DNA of 64,000 nt, taken from assembly GCA_000328365.1 (NCBI GenBank), contig KB310219.1:25629-89628 (forward strand), in the 5' to 3' direction. This stretch comes from Capitella teleta. Taxonomy: Eukaryota; Annelida; Polychaeta; Capitellidae. The notes beneath the pieces are model-generated. The model worked only from the letters and a program-made list of their open reading frames with translations. It did no database searches and was not told the DNA's origin. Shown here one piece after another: positions 23,339 through 36,689 of this stretch; position 1 is the first letter of the stretch, and every line of letters begins with the position of its first letter. The position numbers and the translations under genes are program-made.

Positions 23339-23959
23339 GATACATTCCTCGTCAAGCTTACTATAACAAGTAGAATTTTGAGCAACTCAAAATGAAATAT
23401 GAAAAGATGAATGAAATGTGACTGGTAGTGTGGAAGCTATAACTATCGGTTGGACTTTGTTGTACTGGAATATTGTATCGGGAACGTTTACCAAATTAAA
23501 CACAGATAAAATATGATAAAGCCTTAATAATATAGGTGAGTTGTGCCTCGTGGTCATATTATGTCTGTTTTGGGGGGTTAAATTACCCTCGTTCGCTGCG
23601 TGTGCCCGTGCGATATAACCCGTAAACTCATTATATGCAAACTCAGAACGCATCATCCATGGAATGACCCATAGTTCATGCAGAAGCACTGCCTTTCGAT
23701 CAATGTCGCTGAGAGACCCGAGGGCTTAGTTTGCTCTTAGTATTTGTATCCGACAAGACTGCATGCATGCATTTCATATTACCGGTTAGTCCAACAAACG
23801 GGTTGTGTCCCAACCGGGCTCTATAAGCATGCGGCATTTGTTTCGTCAGAGAAAATAATGTTCTCGTGCATCCAAAAGAACCGCCATATGAATCTCGTTT
23901 GCCTCATCACAATGCTTACATTCGAACGAACCAATACTCATGATTACTACTTTTTGCAG

Positions 23960-26900
23960 ATTCGAAATATCTGCTGAGAAGAAACTAGTACGGAAGTTGG
24001 CTCACAGTTACCTATCCATGGGACGAAATGGTCGTCCTGTGCGATCCGCAAACGACACGGTGGTGGTGCATTTCGGTCTTGGTCTTATTCAGATGGACTT
24101 GGACGAGAAGAAGAAAGTTCTACGCATGAGCATGTGGAGTAGATATGTAAGTCTTTATTTTTTCTGTCTGTCTGTCTGTCTCTCTCTCTTGGAATGGTAA
24201 CCATGGTGATGAAAACAATCAATAAAATGGGAATCTCGTGTCGAGATATAACTAAACTAGACCATGTACATAATTATAATGCCTGAATATTGGTCTATTC
24301 GTGCTAAGAGCGTGCTGAAAGATCATGTAAAAGATGGAAATTGCAAAGGGACTTTGGTCACGAGTAATGACGTTTTGTAACATCAGGTTGCATCTGTGTA
24401 TATACAAAGAAGAACGGCATTTTCATGATTAACATGTACCATATCCTGTCTCATCTTTACTCTTACATGGGTGGCCATGTTTCTAATGTCTCCTGCTGAT
24501 TATCGGAACGAACAGAGCATAAACTGTCAATTTATTATTGCACGAAACAGCCATCATGGATATGCAGATTCATCCGCATGGCGTCCGTCTAATTATTTAG
24601 CATGAATCTTACGAGATGGTCAAAAGCATTCTAGTGCATAATGCATGGACATGCCCATATCCAACGTGTCGTCTGGTTGACAAAATTATTATATGACTTT
24701 ATATGCGACACAAAGACATAAATTATGGAAAACTTTAGCAGCAGCAGTATACGCAATACTCGTACTGACGTCATACACCGTTTGAAGCAACTTGAATTTG
24801 TGCAATTAATGTTTATTAATTAAGTTGTTTAATTAATGCAGCAAATGAATGTGTAAATTATAGCGTTACCAAAGACAAACACAGACTTACTATAGTATTT
24901 ATACATTAGCTCATAACTTTATCAAAAACAAATTGAATAAGTTACAGGAATAAATATTGAAACGTATTGTTAATTACGAAACATGCATGATATAATTATA
25001 TGCATGACATATAAATAATATTTGAATTCATGCAGTTGACACATATAGTGAACACCGGAGTTTAGAATTCTATGTGATGTTGTTTTAAAATATAATATAA
25101 TTTTGAAGATGTTCCAGCTATGGGCTGATTTGGGTTGTCTTTGCTATCATCTTCGTTATTGCAATTAATTATTGCACCTGTCTCCGCTGTTTACCAGTAA
25201 CAATGAGATGATATATAAATTCGGAATGAACACCATGGCAAGCCACACTCTGCGTTATTCGGTAAGGCTCAGAGTATGGGCGTATGCGGCCACTGTAAAC
25301 GGAGTCACTTCGATCAATTAAAGCACCATCTCTGAAATACTCATAATTATTTTATAACAAACAGTATTATGTTCATTTCAGAAGTGGACTGATGAGTATA
25401 TGAGATGGAACCCAAGTAACTACGAGGGTGTCTTGCGCGTCAGAATGGAAGCTCACCAAATATGGATCCCAGACATTATGCTTTATAACACGTGAGAGAA
25501 ATAATATATATCATTAAGTTTTAACCCAGAAGTTTGACACCACAAGAAATACTACATTTCTCTCTCTCTTTGCTTATGATTACAAGTCAGCGGAGCTGCA
25601 ATTTCGAAACCAAAGACTTTATAATATAAACGACAGCCAGCTCTTGCATGGTTTGCCTGTGAATTGTATTCCTAGTGGATGAAGTCCAGAACTATTGTCC
25701 GGTTATACCGGATATGACAATGGTACATTTGTTTTGTGTTATTTGTAGTTGCATTGTGACTATTTTTTGTGGGTTAGCGAATCACAGATCGGATCACACC
25801 GCAACGCTGATATGGCGACCTCGATTTGCTGAAGTCCGATTTACATCGAAACGATCAACGTACAGAGATCACGAGCTTGCTGTCTTGCCATACAATGTCT
25901 TTGCAAAGGTTCACAAGTTTGAATGTCACATTACATTGCCTCGCTTACTTGCCACCATGCTTGGTCATTCATATTACCTCAAACCTTTAAGGAAATGTCT
26001 ACTATTTAAGATGAAATAGATCTTTATGAGTTTGGCTTCGAGCATGCATCAATTAATTCACGTCCCATCCTGTTCAGTTCGTTTTGTGCTAAGAATCTGT
26101 ATAGCAGATTGTCGTCTGCCAGAATGCGGGACTGCAAAATTATCTACTTTGACATCGACACTATTCAGCTCAACAAGTAATAATCCCTTCCAGTCAGTCC
26201 AATTGTTCATGTCTTCGTGCAAATAGTTTTTCTTTAGTTTACTAAATATACGTCTGCGTTTCCAATATTCCGAAAACGAGCGCATTTATTTGTTTGCAGT
26301 GCTGATCCAAATGAAAACATGCGAGAGGTAATGGCGACCATAGACTACAATGGAACGGTCACCTGGGTTCCTCACCAGATCTTCAAATCTTCCTGCTCCA
26401 TAGATGTTACAAACTTCCCGTTTGATAAACAGAGTTGTCACATGTGGTGAGAAAGAACCCATAGGTGTCCTAAATCTTCATTTATTTACTACAAGGTTCG
26501 GTTCATGGACATTCACCAGTGACGAAGTGGATGTCGAGCTGGCATTTCGCAAGGGCATTGACCTCTCGACATTTCAATCCGACTACAAAGAGTCAAGTGA
26601 ATGGGAGATCATGGATACTCGTGCTGAAAAACTCATTTTGCCTTCATTAAATGAAACGCCAAACTATGCAGTGCTAACATTCCAAGTTTGTCCATGTTAA
26701 CTGTTATTCATCTCCATGTTTTTAATATTTCTATCCAGTTGGATATGAAGAGAAAACTTGTCTTTTCTTCGTACATCCTTACTCTGCCTTGTGTTTTCCT
26801 AGCGTGCCTAACATTAGTGGTATTTTGGCTGCCACCTGACAGACCAGATCGAACTACTCTAGGTGAGAAAAAATCCATAAATCTCAAATAGATGATTATG

Positions 26901-28866
26901 CATAAACTTCAACAGCAATGAGCATCTTTGCCAGCTTTTTGGTTTTGCTACTGATCTTAGTAGAAGCAGCTCCCCCAACAGCTTCATCGGTACCAGTGTT
27001 AGGTAAGCTCTTTATCTAGGATATTCTCTATACAGGGGAGTATATGTTCCAGGCGTCTACTACTGCTTCAACATGGTTATTATAATGATTGCGGTGTTCT
27101 TATCGTCGTTGGTGGTCAATCTATGTCGAGATGGCGAAGAGAGGCCCCCAGTGCCAAAGTGGCTCAAAGTGGTAAGTGGGCATACCTATATTCTTTATTT
27201 TGGATTGTATAATATACTAGTTCACCGTTATAATATTGAAATTGTGTGTATTGCGGATGCGAACTTGCTTTGATGCAACACATTATGTAAATCCAATACT
27301 AGTAGTGAGCACAATACGACCTGCCAATTTGGCCAAAATGCATTCACCATACAGCAGCAGCACTCACACTTGATTTGGGTAGTTTTGCGGGAGGAAGAGG
27401 TCGTATGCATTTGTGTCAAGTTCCCTCAACATCAAAGGTAATTTTGAGATGCTGGGGGTGGAGCAATATAATGCCAGGAGTTGACGACCAAAACAACCTC
27501 AGATTTCCAAATAATGAAGCATTCTATAGATATGGGTGAAACTGGGATTCGCATCTAATGCATTTAAACTTCTCACGCACGGGGTTTATGCATGGGTTCC
27601 CCATTCAATTGTCGCCTGCGGGCGCAATATGGCAGGCTACGCCTAAATTAAGTAGTATTTGCGACTTGAGCGTGCTCTTCCACGTGATATAAGGTACTTA
27701 ACAACCTCCTGTTAGCACACAGCGTGAGACAGCAAACATCATCAAGTTACTTTCACCCAATAACACCCTCCAGCTACAGAAAATTGGTATCTTTATTATC
27801 CTTATTCGTGGACACATGTTTCAATTCCAAGGACTTCTTTTGACCCTGGATCAAGAGATACTTGGGCATCCAAATAGTATGCTTCTCTGGTAAATACAAT
27901 TAGGAGCAAGAATGTCTTTGGACAGCTTGGGTATACATGTTTTTAAAACATATATATCCATTGAGAATTGCCGAAGAACATAAAAAAATTGAATTCGCAG
28001 TGAGATGAACATTTTACAACGGAAATGCAGATATTTTGTGTTCTTAAACTCTGTCATGTCTATTAAGCAACGTTGCACTCGTTTTGTACGAACCCGGAGC
28101 ACCGGAGAATAGCAAATATTCGTATAAATTTGAGGTCGAAGCCTCGCCCATCACCAATGAAGTCACTTAAAGCTAATCCATGATCCTAAACTCGTTAACA
28201 CTAGAGCTAAACTACATTTATATAAATTTGGCCCCTGACAATGAGGTGCAATACCGGCTATTATGAGCGTAACTGCTGTTTGTTAACTTCTTAGAATCTT
28301 TGTATATCATTCAACAGAACAGCACCCAATGCATCCCATCAAAGCAATTATTGCCAGGTCATTACCCATAGCGATCATGTGTTTTGTTCCTTCAGTTGAC
28401 CATCAACGGCCTCTCGAGAATATTCTTCATGCGAAATGATCTGCTTAGTGATGAGCAATATGACGCCGTTGTCGAACAAAGTCACCATTACAGAGTGAGC
28501 GTCAACCGGTCACGTGAGACCACGCATTCAAATGGCTTCAAGTACGACATCACCCCTAGCAACTGCTTTGAGCCATCAACAACGTCAAACGGGCGCCATT
28601 TTGACCAGAAATCCAGAAGAGATGCATGGAGGCAGTTGGACGAGGACCAATCGCAAGCTTCCCACATCTTGGTCGACCAGCTTCATCACATGTGGTCGTC
28701 CTTAACTCAGATTGCCCAGAGTTTGAATTCTCAACAAGAAGCATATGTAAAGGACGTGGCTCGGCAGTGGCGTGATGTGGCTTTGGTCCTGGATAGAACT
28801 TTCTTCCTTTTATACGTCATTCTTATCATTGTCTCACTCGTTACTTTGTTTCCAAGGCCACGTTGA
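23960..28866 (+). CDS. nicotinic-acetylcholine-receptor-like Cys-loop subunit, 8 exons, 5' exon missing
   Basis: Membrane subunit of a pentameric ligand-gated ion channel. Exons: 23960-24146, 25382-25491 (110 nt, the size of a conserved nAChR exon), 26300-26446, 26496-26685, 26739-26862, 26916-27002, 27053-27171 and 28396-28866 (stop 28864-28866). All introns are GT-AG, phases agree at every junction, and about 477 residues are covered. In order: VYFGL-type block [10 protein letters not shown]; loop D MWSRYKW; loop [10 protein letters not shown]; Cys-loop with exactly 13 residues between the cysteines ([15 protein letters not shown]); loop B GSWTF; TM1 around [11 protein letters not shown]2 [18 protein letters not shown]3; an intracellular loop of about 130 residues; TM4 [15 protein letters not shown]. 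Oddities: no adjacent cysteine pair in loop C, so not a classical alpha subunit; Ala at TM2 position 9'; GEK before TM2 is replaced by PDR. The donor after FQ is the weak GTTTGT. Exon 1 starts mid-codon after a good acceptor, so a signal-peptide exon lies upstream. Certain of the superfamily; subtype unknown. Confidence 0.93.
24165..24190. repeat. (TGTC)n(TC)n microsatellite in receptor intron 1
   Basis: Four TGTC units followed by TC dinucleotides, just downstream of the exon's splice donor. Confidence 0.8.
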
Positions 28867-28887
28867 AACACTGCAACGCCTGCTTTT

Positions 28888-28893
28888 AATAAA
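28888..28893 (+). terminator. poly(A) signal AATAAA of the receptor gene
   Basis: A canonical AATAAA only 22 bp after the stop codon. If used, the 3' UTR would be about 40-50 nt, which is very short for an animal mRNA. Confidence 0.6.
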
Positions 28894-29044
28894 ACACATA
28901 TCACTTTTATATTCGATATGCGTCCACAGTTCTACACACCCAAGTCGTCATTTGGATTTACCTGATAAGAACTTCAAAGCAGTGAAACCCGGTTTGATCA
29001 AATCATTGAGGGATTATGTAAAATCTCACAACCAGCGCTGCANA

Positions 29045-29094
29045 NNNNNNNNNNNNNNNNNNNNNNNNNNNNNNNNNNNNNNNNNNNNNNNNNN
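29045..29094. other. assembly gap
   Basis: Run of 50 N, with a further single N at 29043. Confidence 0.95.
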
Positions 29095-32000
29095 TTTTTA
29101 TGTTTGCCTTTTCCAAAATAGCATTAGCACTGAGGAGTAGATGATTATTTGAAATATTGTTTGAGTCAGTATGAAGTTGGTATGTGCAGCATGATGGGCC
29201 GGATACTTATGAAATTGAACATCAGGCCAAGAGGGCACATCGCGGTAACATTCTGGGTTAACTGAAATAAGCAAATTCCAACCATGACGTTAATTGTCAG
29301 CCGGTTAATGTACTTCCACAAGGTATTATTAACAAGGGTGAAAATCTCGACCATAGGGCGGATTTGCAGTTCATATCAGACAATACAATAATTAGACTAA
29401 GTTTAAGTAGAGTAAGTTATACACTAGAATATTTTATATAATTATTTCATATATTAATATCACAGACCCATAAAATGTACACTTAAAAAAACATAATTAT
29501 ATATATATGTTAATTCGTTCTTCATTGAACATCAATGTGATTTTAGTGAAAATAATAATAATAACAATAATAATTCAGTGAAAATAAATTCCTTAAATTC
29601 CTGGGATAAGTAAATACTATATTTATGGAGGTAAACTCATCCATTGAATCGAATTGGATTGAATAATTGAATTGGATGAATGAGTTCGACAAGAAAACAA
29701 CTCTCAGTGTGGATTCTGACCATGGCTGGCCTTGAGGTGTTCATCTCGGATTACACATAATTCGACACCTGGAATCCTTCAAATTATACGCACCTTTCTT
29801 TATTCGAAGGAAAGCACCACTGAGGTTCACTGACATTAGACGAAAGGGCAATGTTGGCGTCACAAACATTGCTGTGAGAATGTGATCCGTCGATGGTCTA
29901 TGTAATCACGTGGTCAATGGTCAGTTGGCATGAGGGGAAGTTTTATTGAACCATTCTCTTGTTCTTTTATGGACTTCTAGTGTTAGATCTATTTTTGTCG
30001 CCATTTCGCCCACACTACTTTGTTCATTTCAGCCATGAAGGTAGATTTATGCACCTGCTGCGTGTGATGGATTCGGTGGCTAGACAAACAGCAATGGTTG
30101 CAGGACCAAAAAGAATTGCCTCGCGGATCTAGTTGCAATCAAATGTCGCATAATGGTTTTTGCACAATTCATAAACAATCAACAATGGTGCTACCGATTC
30201 ATTTCATCACAAGAAAGCAAATTTAATTGGCTAATGTGTAATATACGATTAGGGCATGCAGAGCACATTATTTTGGAATGTCAACTATGAAAGTAAAGTG
30301 AATAAAAGCACATATTCATTTTGTTAATACCTGTACTTTGATTTTTATATATTTATAAATATGTTTGCTTCCATAATGGTTGAAATTGACATGAACAGGG
30401 GTGGCAAAAATAATTAGTGATGATAGTATGTGTCAATGATAGTATGTGTATGACAGAGAATCGTGCGCAGTGTCTACATTACAGATGGCATTCTTTAATG
30501 AATATAGTAACCAAAAACGGCTTGTCTAATCATGGAGACATGATATTTAATACCACATTGTTTCGTTGGGTTTCTGTTCTAACATTCATCTAATCGACAC
30601 GACAGAATATGCATGCCCAATCTATTTTCTCACGGAGCAGCCTCAAAGGGATTAAATGTATTATGTGCTGTCCCTTGAGATCTCATAACAAAAGTCCCCA
30701 AGCCAAAGATCACTTTTTGCATTATTTAGTCACAAAAAAAAATCAACAGTCGGCCCACCATTATGTGTATATTCTTTCATTTCACTCTTTGTTTAGGCGT
30801 CCATTTCATTCCTGAACACATTGTGCTTTGAGGTGGGATTTTCTGGTTGTGTGGCAAACATTGAGTATTATATTTTAATTTCAGCATTCAATATGTGACC
30901 ATGCTGGTTTGAGTTTTGTAAAACGGTGGCTATCATCACCTAACTGGCTGAAGTAGTTTGGGAGACCATTTCACTCACAATAGAGGGATTATTTGTTTTT
31001 GGCGAAATGAGTTTTGATTTATGCACATGTTTCGGTGGCTGCTTCTCATCCACTTGTGATGAAAAGACAGAACTCGAACTCGCAACCTAAACAAACAATC
31101 AAAAACATGTCCGAACACAGTCTGTTCATTACATTATGTCTTGTTCCTCTTCTTTATTCTATTTTATTTGCATTCCTTTTTTGAATATTGATTACAATCT
31201 GCGTTGAATCTAATGAATGATAACTGGAAAACAATAAACAATGAAAGTTGTCCAATGTCAATTTCATTTGCTATCCATGTTTCATGGGTGCTTCTTTAAT
31301 ATTCACTTCTCCCAATGGTCCACTCAACTCCATCACTGCACTTCGATATGTTTTGCCAACAAGCATTTAAATTTCACCCTGGTTGATTTCTGCTTCACTG
31401 CTCTTGCACAAAATCTGTGGAAACGTGTATCCATTGCTAAAAGATGGTTACAAGATGAAAGGGCTCATCCAAGGTTAGCCCCAATTCTGCCAGCAGAGAA
31501 TAATCGGGCGTGTCGCTGTTTTATACCAAGCACAGGAGGACGGTCGCGATACACATTTGCGCGTGAGTTTGGCAGTTTTCAACCTCACATTGTAGCTAAA
31601 TGTTATTTGTTTAAAATAATATGCTTGTTCGTATGCACAGTTCAATTAACCATTAATAATATTTCCAATTTAACTTCGTTTCTCCTGTGAATATTACAAC
31701 GGGTTTATGCCCAAGGTAGAGTTATATGCAGCCTTTATAATGGCTTCTCTGTTCATATCATCAATGTAACTTTAAGATCAGAATATTCCGACCATCGTTG
31801 ACTTATGCGTACATGTAATTTATGTAACCAAATATAGCTGCAGGTCGCGGGGCTTAAAAGCAAATGAGAAATATGTAAATTTAATGCCAGACTATTTGAA
31901 TTTCATATAAATATTTCTAGGTCACAACAATAAACTCAATTAACCTGCATTAATCTGCATGGCATTGGTAGTTTCGCGGTCAAAATTAAGTTTAATGCAT

Positions 32001-32523
32001 TATCCGGCTCCATTTCGAATAGACAAACTGCAACTTATAGCACAGAAGAATATTGAATGAAGCTTCTCTTTGATCTTTATTTGTTAAAATGGGGTACACC
32101 AAGAAATACGGAAAAGAATCACCTAATAGCCAGTGCAATTTGTTGTAATAAGGTCTTATTGAATGAAGACTTATGTAACTCATACATTTGATATATTTAA
32201 TAGTATGCGCATCCTAATATATATACCGTTTATTGCGTAAATTCTTGATTTACAATAATTTTAATGGGAAAAAAAATGAAAATGAAGTGTGAAAAGAAGA
32301 AGAAAGTGAAACCGTCACGTTATATATATACTAATTAGAGGCAAAATAAACGCACGCATCAGTTATAACGACGCAGTTTATATCGCATGCATTGTGCAGA
32401 CTCCATTTTACGAAGTCGGTTCATTTTATACAGACGTTGAAAAGATTTCAGCAAGACAACGCTGTTTCAACTGATTAATTTCCTGCCAAGAAGGACAAAG
32501 AGTCAAACGTTAGACTCACACTC
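29095..32523. other. intergenic, no gene recognised
   Basis: AT-rich. A 149-codon frame at 31241-31690 (+) is Phe/Cys/His-rich with no domain and is not called. Confidence 0.5.
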
Positions 32524-32755
32524 TCAATACCGGATGTGTCTACCTCTTGCGTCCACACATTCCGTGCATCTTTGGCGCATGGTGCTGCAGAGCGTTCAGA
32601 TTCTGGCTTGGGGGATGTTCCCCCATTCTTCGGGAGCGACCGCAATCAGTTCTCGGCGATTGTGCGAAGAAGGAAGGCTGTCTTAAATTGATCCCAAAAA
32701 TGCTTGAATGGAGACAAATTGGTCATCCAGTACGAGGTCAGCCGGGTTCAGCTAC
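32524..32755 (-). pseudogene. Tc1-type transposase C-terminal fragment
   Basis: The minus strand reads the family's C-terminal end: SPFKHFWDQFK (the SP.EHLWD-type block with the last catalytic region), then EEWGNIPQARI, CSTMRQRCTECVDARGRHIRY and a stop at 32526-32524. A frame change separates the first block from the second, and an in-frame stop follows QARI. Upstream (to about 33000) nothing further is recognisable. The lineage is distinct from the element at 8.7-10.6 kb, whose end reads HGGHTRY. Confidence 0.75.
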
Positions 32756-35564
32756 GCGCTAACGTAGACTACGAACGTTTGAGGCATTACATCCAATCTG
32801 ATGAACAATGATTACAAGTTTCACTCCTTGATCCAGAAGACTTCTGGATAGCTCTCTTTGAAGCGCTGTATGTTGCCCCATAGGGAATTTTTCGACAATG
32901 TCGCAATGCTTTCGTGTCCATCATGGCAGTCACTATTGACTGCTGCTCACGTGAGTACTCAAATTAAAGGTTACCGTAATTTAGGAATTGTCTAGACCTG
33001 CAAGCTGATTTTTGAAAGTGGAAGGTATGAGGTTGACAAGCATGCTGGAAATATCCATTAAGCAACATTTCATGGCCTACAAAGTAGAAATACCCCAGTA
33101 ATAATATGGACCCGTGTGTTTCTTTTGCCTCTAAGTATACCATGCATTATTTCTGGAGCAAAGCGCACAGCTAGGTACACTTCTTCGTCCCGGAGCTCAT
33201 TTCGAAGTGATGCTCGCGCAAGCTAAACCGCCACCGGAAACGATTGATGTGGTATACAACCTTAAAAAGTTGGTGCTGATCGACCACTTTTGTCAGTCAC
33301 CCATTCCCTTGAACGGTAATTACACCGCATTGAATGATTGAGCAACATCACTCAGCGACCTTAACACGAATTTATTGTGTGTTGTTGACACATTGGCGAC
33401 ACCAAAGATCGCATTGTTGTCTTGGGAAGCAACGTGAGCTATGTACATTTATCTCAGTAGTGAAAGAGTGAGAAGTGAGAGAATGCCAATTACTGATGTG
33501 TCCAGTGTCATAATGACCTGCGTATAAAATCAATGAGGTTATACTTATATACGGGATTATATCAATCATTCTGCCAGCCAATCAGCCTTGCATATTTGAG
33601 TGATTAAAACATGTATAATGAACGCTTGGAAATGAACAATAATTAATCCCAATTGGCTATGCCTCGGGAGTCATTCGACTACACCACTCACCTAAACCCT
33701 CTTTGATCTATTTCATCCTATCTGACCATAAACCTCTCTAGCTCGGGGTGCAACCCTTAAATTTAGCTCATTATTCACAATAGGGTAACATTGATATGAG
33801 TCACTGAGTACAAATTAGAGGAGGTCAATAACGCCAGTGTACCCTCATCCCCTATGGCAGCTACTTCACATGCCAATTAGCATCACTTTAAATACGAAAG
33901 GGATTCAGAAGGTCATATTATTTGAAACACTGCATGCTCTCAAGCACTACATTGTAGATATTCACAGTGTTAGCATTGAGGATGAATCTTTAGACAAAGT
34001 CCTTTCAATAGTTTCCGTAATCAGCTAAAGATTATATTTTTTGCGTGATTCTGGATCCATATTCAAAGAGTATTTCATTGGCACCTATCACTTAATTATA
34101 TTTTCCATGCAGAGATTATACATTGAGAAGATACGCATTGTGATTTGAGAGTGTAGTTGCGTGGCTCAATAGCGTACTGAATGTTAAATATATAATAGGG
34201 ACTCACGAGTATGTGCATGGCAATTTTTAATGATGCATGAAACTACAAAAGATCGCTCATTATTGACAGGACAATAAGCATTGAAAAAGTCAATATCCGA
34301 AAATATTGCTTTAATTCCAGGACATCGGATATCCTGTTGATAGTTTATGACTGGGTACAGTTACAGTATATGAATATCAGCGCATCGCTACTGAATATAT
34401 ATGCGTATTATATACATCCACCAACATAAAAATATTAAAAGTATAATGATAGCTTGCCCACTAATATCAGTTCTAGCTTTTTAGAAAACTGATTAACTAT
34501 AATATGGAATGAATAAACGTTTTTGTATAGTTGAGCAGCATTACAAATTACCATGCACATGTAATTGATCTGATTAACTCCAAACAACCAGCACATTCTA
34601 GTCACAGTGATGCAACATATTACCAGTACCAAAGTGCTCTTATTATTATTATTCAAAAACACAACGTAAATGCGATTAAATGTGAATTTCGTATTACGTT
34701 CGTTCATTCAGAAATCTATAAATATGGCGCTCTTATGGTCCGCACAAACGGAAAAAAAAAAAGAGTTGAATTTCTAAGGTCTTAGGTATATATATGACGG
34801 TATTGCTGTGTCATAGCTGGATGACCGCCAATGAGCTGAATCCAATCAGCATATTTCTTTCATAATATACAATAATTTATTAATATTTAGAGAAGAGTAC
34901 TTTATATCAGAGCACATGATATTTGTTCAGTGAACACTATTTTGTGTGTGTATGTGTGTATGCAAAGTATATTGGAAAGCCGCGATGTATTACTGGAGCA
35001 AATAGGGGTACATCTCTGAAGTGCCCATGCAACAGACGCTTGTGATGGATATTTTTTATTTACACTTGGCATGCACTCGCAAGACAACATTGCTCCACGT
35101 GTCTACCCCGACGAAAGCTAGATGCACTTTCAAAGAGATGCATTGATGGAAACATGGCCATTATCTCTTCTTGCTTTCTCAATTTTTGTGGAGCATCACC
35201 AATGAGTTAGAGAATAGGAAGTGTCATTGTATAAGTAGGTTTTCATCACAAGTGTTGAGTAGTCCGGGTCAGGCGTTTGGAGAATCACAGCAACTGATGA
35301 CCTTTTGATGCACTCTGTCGTGGTTCATCGTGGTATTAGATGAGCAGTTTGACTTATTTACGCTGGGCCTTCCGTTGTAGTTCAGGCTCATGGATATAAG
35401 TAATTATAAGATCTCAAGCATGCCACTAGCCCAGAATATTGAATGCGAACACATAATTTACAAATGGCACCACGTCCATGAAAATAATAGTGGGGTATAT
35501 GTAATGCCCGCTTTTCAGGAGACCTAATAGAAAATAAAGTCAAAGAGTGACTAAGCACTCAAGC
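32756..35564. other. intergenic, no gene recognised
   Basis: Only short chance frames; no repeat or RNA gene recognised. Confidence 0.5.
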
Positions 35565-36170
35565 TGACGTAGTGACTTCAATTCTACATCATTTATTCAC
35601 TAGTTGGATGGTAAGCTCCAAGCTCGTAATAACGAAAACTCAACCGATCACTTCATATTGGCATTAATTTACCTTCAGCAAATATTCCGAGTAGAGTATC
35701 AAAAATAATAAAATTCCAAAAAGCAAGCACGAGAGGGAGAGAGTGGAGTGTGTGAAGTGTAGAGTGTGTCTATATTTTGTTCATGGAAAATATTCGTCTT
35801 ATATACAAGAATCGTAGTTGTGCGGCAGCCCAGTTTCTAATAGACACTGCAGTAAATTGGTGCCTTCCGAATATTTGCTAACCGATTATTATGGCTGAGT
35901 TTGCTTCCCGCTTATCGCTTATCGGCGAACTTCTGATTTCCATTGTCCACTAATTGCATCCTGGTCTACTGACCGCTCAGTATCGCTGATTGCCTCGAGA
36001 GAGATGGAAGCAATCCCACGAACGCTCTGCCCGAAGGTCTACATATAATATATGTAGACCTTCTGGCAGAGCGTGTGTAGGCAGAGTTTATATAATCATA
36101 ATTGCATATGCTATAATGAAACATCGTGTAAAGTAGTTAGAAGCATCCATGTAATCTTAGCACAAGCATT
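35565..36170 (+). repeat. dispersed repeat A, copy 3
   Basis: Very similar to copy 1 through to the shared right end at AGTAGTTAGAAGCATCCAT. It differs by an internal 51-bp palindrome (36023-36073) that copies 1 and 2 lack. Confidence 0.6.
36023..36073. repeat. 51-bp palindrome within repeat A
   Basis: Two 25-nt arms around one central base pair at 24 of 25 positions. The left arm starts CGCTCTGCCCGAAGG, and the right arm ends CCTTCTGGCAGAGCG. The arm corresponds to the CTCTGCCC.AAGGT segment present only once in the other two copies, so one arm is a local inverted duplication. Confidence 0.9.
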
Positions 36171-36689
36171 CACTTTAACTAGAAGGATAACGAGCAAAAG
36201 CATTGTCCAATTTCCTCGAAATGGACAAAACATTTGCCCGGTTGAGCTCTCCGTCAACAAATCCAGTTTCCATGTAAAGGCAACCAGGCGTAAAGCTCAC
36301 TGCTTCCGAATTCGGCCTAAACTAGACTCAGCAGAAGACATGATGGTATTTACCTTGTGTTCCATTTTATGGTACACTTGCAAGACAAGAGCCCAGTTGT
36401 AGATTCAATCAACGTTTTTTTTTATGGTATTGAAAAGTGTGACTATAACAGATGACCTCCGCATGTAGCTCAAGTCACGGATCACAAGAAAGTCGTATTG
36501 CTATGGGTAAATCCTAGATAAATAGATTTGATCTATTCGATGTTAAAAATCTCAATGTTTTCCAATGGTGCTATACGCATATCTGAGAGAGTGTTACAAA
36601 ACAGAGCGTAGTATAAAATTCACACTAAGATAAGAAAGATAAATACTCGGTATGGTTAGTCTAACATGGCATTCTACTAAATGTATGTT

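Noticed and set aside
23940-23959. ATG just before exon 1 of the Cys-loop gene as its start (MITTFCRFE..)
   Set aside because: The sequence before 23960 is a good pyrimidine tract plus CAG acceptor, and the resulting N-terminus would lack a signal peptide, which these subunits need.
31060-31110. tRNA T-arm-like stretch (GAGTTCGAGTTC on the minus strand)
   Set aside because: No D arm or anticodon arm at proper spacing.
31241-31690. 149-codon plus-strand frame
   Set aside because: Phe/Cys/His-rich composition typical of translated AT-rich non-coding DNA; no domain.
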